Positions 18,948 to 28,400 of a stretch of 52,799 nt of DNA are shown one piece after another. Location: positions 1 to 52,799 of IMG/VR virus record IMGVR_UViG_3300020451_001196. One strand, written 5' to 3'. The notes under the pieces were generated by a model. That model was given only the letters and a program-made list of their open reading frames with translations, made no database searches and was not told the origin of the DNA. Position 1 is the first letter of the stretch. Each line of letters begins with the position of its first letter. The position numbers and the translations under genes are program-made. The stretch comes from a virus.

Positions 18948-19205
18948 TCAATCTCCTAAGCCTTGGTTGAAAAATTCTTCAGAACCCAATCCGAAACCAT
19001 CTACATTATCTAAAGTTCCAAAATTATATTCCCAAGCATTACGAAATGTTCTATCTGTAGGAATATCTGTATCTTCAATAATTTTATAGGGCTTACCAGC
19101 TGGAACATCTTTCAAAGCTAATTGCTCTATTGTGTATTTTGTATTAGGAGATGGAATAACAACTGCAATCCCACCGTCATTATTTGGATAAATTATTCTT
19201 TTCAT
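18948..19205 (-). CDS. Small fibre-cluster protein, unknown
   Basis: An 85-residue protein with a strong ribosome binding site AAGGAG. It starts MKRIIYPNNDGGIAVVIPSP and continues with EQLALKDVPAGKPYKII. The second half is rich in aromatic residues and Gly (NAWEYNFGTLDNVDGFG). This early pattern recalls small proteins found next to phage fibre genes. It lies one base from the DUF4376-like gene. No known function. Confidence 0.55.
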   Translation of the reverse strand: MKRIIYPNNDGGIAVVIPSPNTKYTIEQLALKDVPAGKPYKIIEDTDIPTDRTFRNAWEYNFGTLDNVDGFGLGSEEFFNQGLGD

Positions 19206-19214
19206 TTTTTCTCC

Positions 19215-19613
19215 TTATTCTCCGAAAAATATTAACATCATCTCTTCAGGATCAACAAGATTAATAGTGCTTCCATAATGGTAAGTAGCGCAAACTCTAG
19301 CATAAGTAGTTGTTATAGCTGAACTACGATTTACTTTTCTGTCTAAATTTATTTGTGGAGAGTTACTATCGAGTGTGTATAGAGCAAATCTACCAGCACC
19401 AGCCATAGACCACGTATCATTTGCAAAAGCTGTATCGAAGTTTACTATATAAGTTCCAGTACCTGCGTCAGTAATGGTACTAATATTAAACGAATCTCTA
19501 ATTCCCCCATTACCTTCAGTAAATGGGGAAGTTCCAAATGTACCATCAAAATTAACCCAAGCTTTGGCTTGTCTTGCAGTTTCGCTTGTATGTCTAGCTA
19601 GTGTGCCACTCAT
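19215..19613 (-). CDS. Single-module tail fibre protein (AWVNFDGTFG type)
   Basis: A 132-residue protein made almost entirely of one module starting AKAWVNFDGTFGTSPFTEGN and ending MMLIFFGE. It shares long near-identical stretches with the N-terminal part of the protein at 20939-21634 (for example LDSNSPQINLDRKV), so the two are recent duplicates. Its start overlaps the stop of the 70-residue gene. Likely a small fibre or fibre-tip subunit. Confidence 0.65.
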   Translation of the reverse strand: MSGTLARHTSETARQAKAWVNFDGTFGTSPFTEGNGGIRDSFNISTITDAGTGTYIVNFDTAFANDTWSMAGAGRFALYTLDSNSPQINLDRKVNRSSAITTTYARVCATYHYGSTINLVDPEEMMLIFFGE

Positions 19614-19822
19614 TGTCCCACTTTCGGTATATTAGAATATTTAACAAACAACCCTTTTTCTTCACCATCTTCTGGTTCTGGTAAGGCATTTATAATTTCT
19701 TGAATTTTATTATCACGCTCTTCTTGTGTGTCAAAAATTTCTATATTTTTTCTTGTACATTCAGCATCACAGCTGCCAGTTATAATAGAATTTGCACTTT
19801 CAATTTTAATATAATACTTCAT
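19610..19822 (-). CDS. Small fibre-cluster protein, unknown
   Basis: A 70-residue protein with ribosome binding site GGAG, located between the RCC1-like protein and a fibre module gene. It contains a central charged helix (FDTQEERDNKIQEIINAL) and two Cys near residues 18 and 22. The C-terminus reads LFVKYSNIPKVGQ. No family recognised. Overlapping stop and start with the next gene suggests coupled expression with the fibre module. Confidence 0.55.
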   Translation of the reverse strand: MKYYIKIESANSIITGSCDAECTRKNIEIFDTQEERDNKIQEIINALPEPEDGEEKGLFVKYSNIPKVGQ

Positions 19823-19824
19823 AA

Positions 19825-20919
19825 CTACTCCTTACACAATAAAGTTTGATAGTGACCACAGCCAACAACAGTCCAATTCCCGGCACTTGCTGTCCCAGAC
19901 ATTTCAACCAAATTAGAATCATCCCCAGAATAGGTTCTACCTAATTGGTAGTAATCATTATTTCCAAAAGAATAAATCTCTCCATCTTGCGTAACTATGG
20001 CAGCGTGATCAAAACCAGCATCAAGTTTAAGCCAGTTCTTAGAATCATCTATTAGCTCAAAATAATTACACTTGGGATAATAGTAACCACCAACATTATA
20101 CATTTTAACGCCATAAAAACCTATAGAAGAAGCATAAAGGGATGAGTTGAAAGTAGAAACCAATGACAATGGTACATTAGCAGCAAATGTAAATCCATAT
20201 AAATCTCCAGCCTGTTCAACTCCTAGAATAAAATCATTACCTATAGTAAGATTAACCAGATTGAGAGTGCTTGTTTCAGCAACAATTGCTGCGGTAGTAT
20301 ATACAGCTAGAGAATAACGAACATTGCCGTTCTCTTCATTAAAATGTTGAAAGCTGTTACTGTAATAGCCCCTAATTGTTACGCCAACCCCCTGAGTGTA
20401 ACAAGCCGAGAGTTGAGGGCCAGCAGCTATTATATCTGCACCAGTATAATCAGAAATTGATGTCCATGTGGTAACAGTATCAGTACTTGATTTTATTGTT
20501 CTTTTTACATTATCTCCAACTCCATATACATCGCTGTCAGTATTTAGGTACATACTATAGTGTGTAGAAGCTGCAATTTTATGAACAGTTCCAGTTACCC
20601 CGCTACATGCAGTAGGAGTAGTAACAAAATTAGAACCTGTAACTCCGCATTGACTTTCCATATTTCTTCCAAATGCGTATATTGTCCCGTCTGTTTTTTT
20701 ACAAATAGTATGCTTGTTTCCACAGGCAACATCTTCCCAATCTGTGTCTGTACCAATTTGTGCTGGACTAGTAACATTTACGGTGTTTCCATTTCCAAGC
20801 TGATATTCGTCATTAAGACCCCATGTATATAATTTACCGTTAGAAATTGCCACAGCATGTCCGTAGCCAGCTGAAACTTTTGTGACATTTGATAAACTTA
20901 AATCTGATATAGATGACAT
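19825..20919 (-). CDS. RCC1-like beta-propeller virion protein
   Basis: A 364-residue protein with ribosome binding site GGAAAAAC. It carries RCC1-type repeats: VSAGYGHAVAISNGKLYTWG followed by QLGNG near residues 16-45, VACGNKHTICKKTDGTIYAFG near 65-85, and again LDAGFDHAAIVTQDGEIYSF near 300-320 with YYQLG. The middle repeats are degenerate. RCC1 repeats make seven-bladed propellers used for protein or carbohydrate binding; eukaryotic RCC1 binds Ran and histones. Within a fibre cluster, a host-surface binding role is inferred. Confidence 0.75.
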   Translation of the reverse strand: MSSISDLSLSNVTKVSAGYGHAVAISNGKLYTWGLNDEYQLGNGNTVNVTSPAQIGTDTDWEDVACGNKHTICKKTDGTIYAFGRNMESQCGVTGSNFVTTPTACSGVTGTVHKIAASTHYSMYLNTDSDVYGVGDNVKRTIKSSTDTVTTWTSISDYTGADIIAAGPQLSACYTQGVGVTIRGYYSNSFQHFNEENGNVRYSLAVYTTAAIVAETSTLNLVNLTIGNDFILGVEQAGDLYGFTFAANVPLSLVSTFNSSLYASSIGFYGVKMYNVGGYYYPKCNYFELIDDSKNWLKLDAGFDHAAIVTQDGEIYSFGNNDYYQLGRTYSGDDSNLVEMSGTASAGNWTVVGCGHYQTLLCKE

Positions 20920-20938
20920 TGTTTTTCCTTTTTATTAT

Positions 20939-21634
20939 TTAAGGTATTGAGTCAGCGTCTGTACTATGCAACGCCCCTTCACCTCGTTGATCGAAATTTG
21001 TTAGTGTTGAACTTGTACTATGTAAAGACCCTTCGCCTCTCTGATCGAAATTTGTTAGTGTTGTGCTGTGTAATACACCTTTTCCTCTTTGATCAAACGC
21101 AGCAAGAGGAGTCTGATATAAACCGCCTTCACCTCTTTGATCGAAATTTGTTAGTGTTGTACTGTGCAATGAGCCTTTTCCTCTTTGATCAAATATACCA
21201 AGAGGAGTCTGGTATAGTCCGTTCTGAGCATTCGTACGAGATGAACCAAAAAACATTAGCATCACCTCTGGAGGATCAGCAAGATTAATAGTATCATTAA
21301 AATGATAAGTCGTGCAAATTCTAGCATAGGTAGTTGTTATAGCTAAATCACGATCTACTTTTCTGTCTAAGTTTATTTGCGGAGAGTTGCTGTCAAGGGT
21401 ATAGGCATCACTAAATCTACCAGCGCCAGACATAGACCATTTATCATTTGCAAAAGCTGTCTCGAAGTTTACTTTATAAGTGCCAATGCCTTCGTCGCTA
21501 ATGGTACTAATATTAAACGAATTCCTAATTCCTCCATTCTCTTCAGTGAACGGAGAAGTGGAAAATTCACCATTAAAATTAACCCAAGCTTTGGCTTGTC
21601 TTACTGTTTCACTTTTTTCTCTTGCTCTTGTCAT
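20939..21634 (-). CDS. Tail fibre protein with tandem FDQRG repeats
   Basis: A 231-residue protein. Residues 14-150 are the AKAWVNFNGEF module shared with the genes at 19215 and 17650. The C-terminal 80 residues are tandem units of about 14-17 residues with core FDQRGEGxLHST or FDQRGKGxLHST, sometimes replaced by GLYQTP. Five units plus a partial one are visible. Such short repeats often form extended spike shafts and vary in copy number. The start overlaps the previous stop by 4 bases. Confidence 0.65.
   Translation of the reverse strand: MTRAREKSETVRQAKAWVNFNGEFSTSPFTEENGGIRNSFNISTISDEGIGTYKVNFETAFANDKWSMSGAGRFSDAYTLDSNSPQINLDRKVDRDLAITTTYARICTTYHFNDTINLADPPEVMLMFFGSSRTNAQNGLYQTPLGIFDQRGKGSLHSTTLTNFDQRGEGGLYQTPLAAFDQRGKGVLHSTTLTNFDQRGEGSLHSTSSTLTNFDQRGEGALHSTDADSIP
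20950..21215 (-). repeat. In-frame tandem repeat array (FDQRG units)
   Basis: On the plus strand the unit reads as repeated cctctttgatc or cctctctgatcg blocks followed by aaatttgttagtgttg, roughly every 42-54 bases. At least five copies lie inside the fibre gene. Two alternating sub-types (LTNFDQRGEG and LGI/LAA-FDQRGKG) suggest duplication of a two-unit block. Such arrays change copy number by slippage. Confidence 0.8.
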
Positions 21635-22494
21635 ATTGTATACCTCACTATAACTATACCATCTGCCCCATTAGCGAATGTCCCACCGCCTCCTCCAGTA
21701 TTAGGAGTAGCAACTACAGCATAATCACCTCCACCACCTTGTCCTCCAGTACCGCTGGATCCAACTCCACCTCCTCCACCAGCATAATACACTGATGAGC
21801 CTGTAATATTTATCTGCAATCCCACCCCACCGTTTCCTGAACCACAACTTGCTCCAACACCACCAGCACCTCCACCTCCACCACCTCTTCTAGGATTATC
21901 ACAATTACCACCAGTACAACTTCTTCCTCCGTTATTGCCCTGTCCAGCAGTACCAGCTCCTGCTGATGGTCTTTGACAACCTCCAAGCGAACTAATATTC
22001 CAATTAAATCCAGATCCTCCTCCGCTACCACCCGACCTTCCTTCATCTCTAGACCGACCATTAGGATTGCTATTCCAACTATAACTACTACCAGTATTAT
22101 GAGAACCTCCACCTCCACCACCTATTGCAGTGTATAACGATCCAAAAGTAGAATTACCTCCATTAGAGCCTTGATAATTCATTACCGGATGTGCATGATT
22201 TCTTATCTGAACTGCCCTAGCTCCACCAGAACCAATAGTTACACTGTAGCTACCAGCAACTAATGAAATATTAGTATTATAAATTAATCCTCCAGCACCT
22301 CCGCCTCCGCCCCACTGACCTCCACCACCACCTCCAGCAACCACCAATATATCAGCAGTCAAAGCTCTATCAGTGGTAAATGTACCATCTTCAGTAAAAG
22401 TATGGTAAGCAAAATTGGGGCCAAAACGTGTATCTCCTCCGTCTGCTATAAGTACAGACGAACTTGCAAATATTTTTTTAGGTATAAACATCAT
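21631..22494 (-). CDS. Glycine-rich tail adhesin-like protein
   Basis: A 287-residue protein. The start region FAYHTFTEDGTFTTDRALT, followed by ADILVVAGGGGGGQWGGGGG, is the Gly-rich domain common in phage fibre-tip proteins. Most of residues 60-280 are Gly/Ser/Asn with runs of G and two short Cys-containing stretches (QRPSAGAGT, SCTGGNCDNP). The C-terminus FANGADGIVIVRYTI is typical of the domain end. Comparable Gly-rich tips (T4-type gp38 adhesins) form polyglycine sandwiches that bind receptors; that analogy is inference. Overlaps its neighbours by 4 bases each. Confidence 0.75.
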   Translation of the reverse strand: MMFIPKKIFASSSVLIADGGDTRFGPNFAYHTFTEDGTFTTDRALTADILVVAGGGGGGQWGGGGGAGGLIYNTNISLVAGSYSVTIGSGGARAVQIRNHAHPVMNYQGSNGGNSTFGSLYTAIGGGGGGSHNTGSSYSWNSNPNGRSRDEGRSGGSGGGSGFNWNISSLGGCQRPSAGAGTAGQGNNGGRSCTGGNCDNPRRGGGGGGAGGVGASCGSGNGGVGLQINITGSSVYYAGGGGGVGSSGTGGQGGGGDYAVVATPNTGGGGGTFANGADGIVIVRYTI

Positions 22495-25400
22495 AGATGA
22501 TAATCCTGTACGGCGTTACCGTACCAATTAGTGCCATCAGATATAAAGGTTAAAGTATCTAGTCTATTTCCAGAAGCAGTAATAGTTGGAGCTACATTAC
22601 CAGGAAATTTAACTCCCGTAAATGTTCCAGTAAAGCTACCAGCCCCAGTTTTTAGTAAAACAGTAAAACTTCTACCAGCGTCAGGGGTGGGCATGGTGAA
22701 TACGCAATTGCCATTAAGAGTATATGTTTGTATTGTGCTATCTGTGATATCTATAGTTCGTACAGTACCAGTATTCCCATTGTCTGTATGAGTTTCTTTA
22801 TATCCTGTAACTATCAAATCTGCGCCCACTGTTAGATTACCTGTCATGGTATCACCAGTTTTTTGCAGATTAGAGCTTGCTACCGTTGCTCCATAAACTA
22901 TGTAGTCTACTGTATCTCCCGAAGTAGCAGGAGAGAGCAAATCAAATCGTGAGGCGGTAATAACACTATAATCAATTGAATCTACTAGTTTAACACCATT
23001 CAAAAATACAACAAGACTTGAACTAGTAATAGTTTCTGAAGTATTAAATTGTGATTGAGTACTTGTTACACCCACACTAGCTAAAGCGGTATTTGCTGTA
23101 GGAGCAGCATTAGCATTTAAAGCTACAACTTCTATCAGGTCTCCACTAGCAGCAGCAGAAGTTAGATTAAATACAGTTCCATTAGTAGCAGAATAGTCGT
23201 AAGTCTGACCATCGTGGTCTTCAAAAAGCTTAACTCCATTTTTATAAACATTTATACTACCTACTGTATATCCATTAGTTACAGTAAATGAACTAGTACT
23301 TGTAGTAGGAGTATAAGATTGTCTAATTAAATTACTTGTTCCTCCTCCACCAGTACCTGTTTGATCCTGCCAATTAACTGTACCATCACCAGATGTTACC
23401 AGAACCTGGCCATATGCTCCATCAACACTAGGTAAAGTATAAGCACCACTAGGAGCAACTATACCACTAACAGGACCAGTAACAGAACCTATAACATCTG
23501 CATTCCATCTTCCTTGAGCGTCCCATAAGTTTACTCCGTTAGCTACATTACTAATACTAGAAGGACTATTACTAGAATACCATAATACTCCATTAGGAGG
23601 ATCTATTGCAAATATTGAACTATTAGAATTGTCGCTAGAATGAACCCAGCTGCTTCCATTGTAGTAAACTCCAACAGACATATAGACTTGACTAGTATAT
23701 GGTAAAATTGAAAATACAGGATCTCCATTTTCTCTTCTAGCTGTAAATGATGGCTTATTGACACCTTCCATATCTACACATATTCCACCACCATCAAGAT
23801 AACCACTACCAATAGTAAGTTTAGATGTAGGATATTCGGTAGCTATACCAACACTGTCTTTAGAAGAATCTATAAATAATAGATGACTCTGACCTGTTCC
23901 CTCTACCCTAAAGTCATAATTAGCGCCAGCTTGATTGAATACAGTTTCACTAGACAAAAGCTGCAGCCTATTGTTCCCTAACGTTGCAGCAGAACTTGAG
24001 ACTTGTAAACCATATGCTGCACTACCAATATCTACATTATTACCATCAGCAGTCAGATCTCCAGTAATAGTCAAATATCCATTAATGTCAATATTGCCAT
24101 TTCCAGTTATATCTCTGCTGTTAAGATCTAAATTACCTCCCAATTGAGGAGAAGGATCTTGTGAAAGTTCTTTAAGGTATACTCCACTAAATGAAGAGGT
24201 TGTAAGATCAGACAAATCTAATCTATTAAGAGTTAAAACTTCTGTGGCAGCATCAAAAGCCACACCGGTCACATAGTTATTAGTATCTGTGTCTATACCT
24301 GACCAGACCACAGTGCCAGCACCATCAGTAACAAGAGACTGACCTTCTGTTCCGTCGCTAGTTGGAAAAGTAAATGCGTCATTAATATTTAAAGCATTAA
24401 AGCTACCACTACCTGCAACATCTAATTTATAATTAGGAGAAGCTGTACCTATACCAATATTAGTCCCATCATCATAAATAATTCCACTTGATATGTTTTT
24501 ACTTGAAGTCCATTTAGCAAGATAATTCGTTGTGCCGTTTCCTCTTGCATATCTACCATCTAAATTACCAGATATAGAAGCTATTCCCAATCTTGATAGA
24601 GTCAGATCTCCATTAACAGGATTAAAAGAAACTCCATCTACAAAATTATTAGTATCGCTACTAATCTCTATATATGTACTACCACTCCATCTGTAAACTT
24701 TATTAGTATCTAGAGCAACATATATAATACCGCTTGCAGCAGAGCCAGGAAAATTACCTGTACTGGCATATTCAAGAACATCATCTACATAAGAGGGAAG
24801 ATTACTTTCAGGAATAACTCCACTGATAATATTTGCATTAACCGAAGTCAACCAAGAAGGATTTTCATATGTTTGATTGGTATATACGACATTACCACTA
24901 TTGGTATCCACCCAGTTATATGCATCATTCCAATCCCCAGAACTTCCAGTTAGAGTAGCATAAGAAATGTTCCATTGTGTAGAATCTCCACCACTAGCAG
25001 TAATAACGCCAGAAACATCAAGCTTAGTAGTAGGACTATTATTTCCTATGCCTACTCTGTTAGTAGAAGAATCTGCAAAAATCAAATTAGATGAACCACT
25101 ACCACTTACTAAAAAGTCTAGATTCTCATCACCAGCAGGATTGAATAATGATTGAGTAGATCCAAGCCTTAAGGTTTCTAGAACTGACCCGTTTGATTTA
25201 GTATTATATAACTTTGTAAGACTTTGTTCAAAATTAACTATTCTGAGATTTTTATCTTCGTCAACTAGTATTGATGTTCCATCAGAAGATGTAGTATTTG
25301 TATCAGTATTAGTAAGTTTAATTTCTGGATATATATTAGAGTGTATATGTAGAGAATTTTCGCCACCAGAAGGAGATGGAGAAGTAGTACCTAGACCTAA

Positions 25401-28400
25401 ACCACTACCATCAAAAATTAAATCTGACTGACCATTAATTGTAGTAGAAGATCCGTCAGAAGTAACTAATCTATTACTTCCAGGATTACCTAATGTAACA
25501 TATTCAGGAGCTGTTTTATGGCCTTCCCATTCTATGACATCATTCAAAGTAGCAGCAGAAGATAGTGTAAATCCAGTTCCATCAACCTCTACATAATCAT
25601 CACCATTGAGAAGTTTAAGGCCGTTATAATACACATCTAAACTACCAACAGTAAAACCTCCGTTAACGATGAAACTGCTTTTTGTTGATGTAACTATTTC
25701 ATAGTCACTAAAACCAGACATTATATCGCTAATACCACTCCAGTAAACAATTCCACTACCATCTGTAGCTAATACTTGACGATTGAAACCATCAGAAGCA
25801 GGTAGAGTATAACCACTAGGATTTAGTCCACTAATAGTAATACCGCTAACAGTAATCATATCAGCCAGATCAATGTTTATCTTGGCATTTGGATTTTCAC
25901 TTACAGAAAAATTACTAGAAAAATCTAATATTTCAATATCATCATCACCAACCTGAACACCATTACTATAAATAGTATTAACACTACCGCCACCACCAGC
26001 AGCAGAAACTCCACTAAATATAATATTTCCTGCGCCATCTGTAACTAAACTGTGTCCAGTAAGTCCATCTCCTGTAGGTAGTGTATATTGATTGTTGACA
26101 TTGATACTGTCTGCACTAAAAGTACCAGATACATCTAACTTATAAGCTGGTGTGTCAGTTCCTATACCAACCTTATTTGTTGCACCATCTGCATGGATTA
26201 GAGCAATAGGATCATCTTGTGCTTTTACTATGAAGTCGTAATTACCCGTACCGTTGTTAACAATAACAGACTGACTGTTAACTCTAAACCTATTGCCACT
26301 AGATCCAATTCCAAAAGCACTAGTTCCAAAAATACCTTGATAAGTTGTAGCATTCCCGCCAGCTCGTATATATGTACTAGTACCAGCTTTACTAGAAACA
26401 ACAGTAGAATGGCCAGCACTAATAATCATATATTCCTGTCCATGAGTATGATTGCTGTGTTTCATACCAGCATATGTGTCGCCATCAGAATATGCGCAAT
26501 CACCAATATGAATACCACTACCACCAGTATCTTCAACAATTAATCCACAGTCTCCATCCGCATGTACAAATCTACCCGTGCCATTAACATCTAAATTGTA
26601 TTCTGGCGTAGTTGTTCCAATACCAACATTACCACTATTGGAAATAATTATTCTACCATTACTGTTTGTACCTATCCTCAGATCATGATCTGTTATTGTT
26701 CCTATGTAACCCTTATCAGAGTCAACATTTAAAATATTAATAATGTTGTTTGATGTATTGTTTGCTCTAATTGTGGTATTACCATTATTAGCTACTTCTA
26801 ATTTAGTACTAGGACTAGAAGTTCCAATACCAACATTACCATCCCCAGCAATACGCATTCTTTCACCACCAGCAGAATTGGCATTAGTACCAAAAACAAT
26901 AGGCTTGTCTACTCCAACGGTAGATATAGCAAGAGCTTCGTAATTACTATATAAATGAAGACTACCCGAAGGCATATCCATAATACTACCGAGAGCATAT
27001 CCTGTTCCGTATGCTAACAGTCCGCCTTGTAATAAATCATTACTGTAAAAATAATGATATGCAGCCTTTGTTGGATCGGTTGATCTTTGTTCTAATTTGC
27101 TATACCCGTCTATTAAGCGTACTATATTACCACTAACATTAACAAATTGACCAGACGCTGCTGTTAATGTGGTATTACCACTAGTATCAAAAATTATTCT
27201 TTCATTATTTTCTTTAAATGCTACTTGACCAGTATCTCTACCCTGATAGAACTTAACAGGAATACCAGATTCTCTAGAACCTATCAGCACATGACTTCGT
27301 AACTCTGTTTGAGAAACTCCGCTGTTGCAATATTGAAAACTGGCAACATTTCTATCATCAATATCTCGAATAAGATGACCAGCAAAACTGGTATCATCAA
27401 GAGTTCTAGATAATACAGTACCCTCAGTGCCTGTAGGAGCTACAATATGAATTGCAGTTGCAGGATTTGTTGTACCAATACCTACTCTACCAGTTTCAGT
27501 AATTCTTACTCTTTCAGTATTATCAACTTTAAATAGTATAGCAGAGCCTTTGCCAACATTATTAGTATCAGCATCAAGAATCAAAAGTCCAGTATGCAAA
27601 CTACTAGCTTGTTCAACAATTTTAGAACCACCACTAGAATACGATACGCCTAGTCCACCATTGTCATGCAATGTTAAGCCGGGAGCATTTGTCCCACGAA
27701 TAGTTATTCCTTCATGTACTCCGGTCGCAACAACATCTAGCTGATTAATGGGACTATTTGTTCCGATGCCAACTCTATCTGTACTAGCATCTGTGTAGAT
27801 TAAAGGATGGTCTCCAGTTCCATGTACTATAAAATCCTGAGTAAGTCCACTAGGATTAATTCTAAATTCAGAAGCATGTATTGTAGCATATCGATTTTGG
27901 CCGCCACCAAAAATTAACGGTTTATTTGCATCAAGAGGCCCAACTGCAACGGGTCCTGTAATATTGGTAAATGCAGTTCCTCCAGAGCCAACTGTAGCTA
28001 TTGAACCACCAGCATAAGCAGTACCATAGCTATACATAGCGCCAAGTCTAGTACCGCTTTCTCTAGCTTCAAATACTACATTATATATAGAATTACCCTG
28101 AGCATTTTCATTTAGTATCCAGCTGCCAGTATTATTTATGTTGTGAGCATGTAAAGTAATATTACCACCACTAGCAGTATCGTTAATACCAAGAGTATTT
28201 CCACTTTGATGAATAATGCTATCCCTAATAGTATCAACACCGCTAAATACAGGAATAAAATTATTTATTCCAGTACCTTGTATATAACCAGAACCGTCTA
28301 TATAGTTTGCGTCGTTAGTTAAAAGACTAACATTATCACCACTATGAATTACGATATCAAAATTACCGGTAAGCTGAACCCCATCATTTCTTGTAACTAT

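Noticed and set aside
20560-21724. Plus-strand ORFs of 90-115 residues opposite fibre genes.
   Set aside because: Repeated, low-complexity antisense of fibre genes with no ribosome binding site.
22491-23200. C-terminal peptidase S74 (endosialidase chaperone) in the giant fibre.
   Set aside because: The C-terminus reads as a normal beta end and lacks the S74 catalytic Ser/Lys block.
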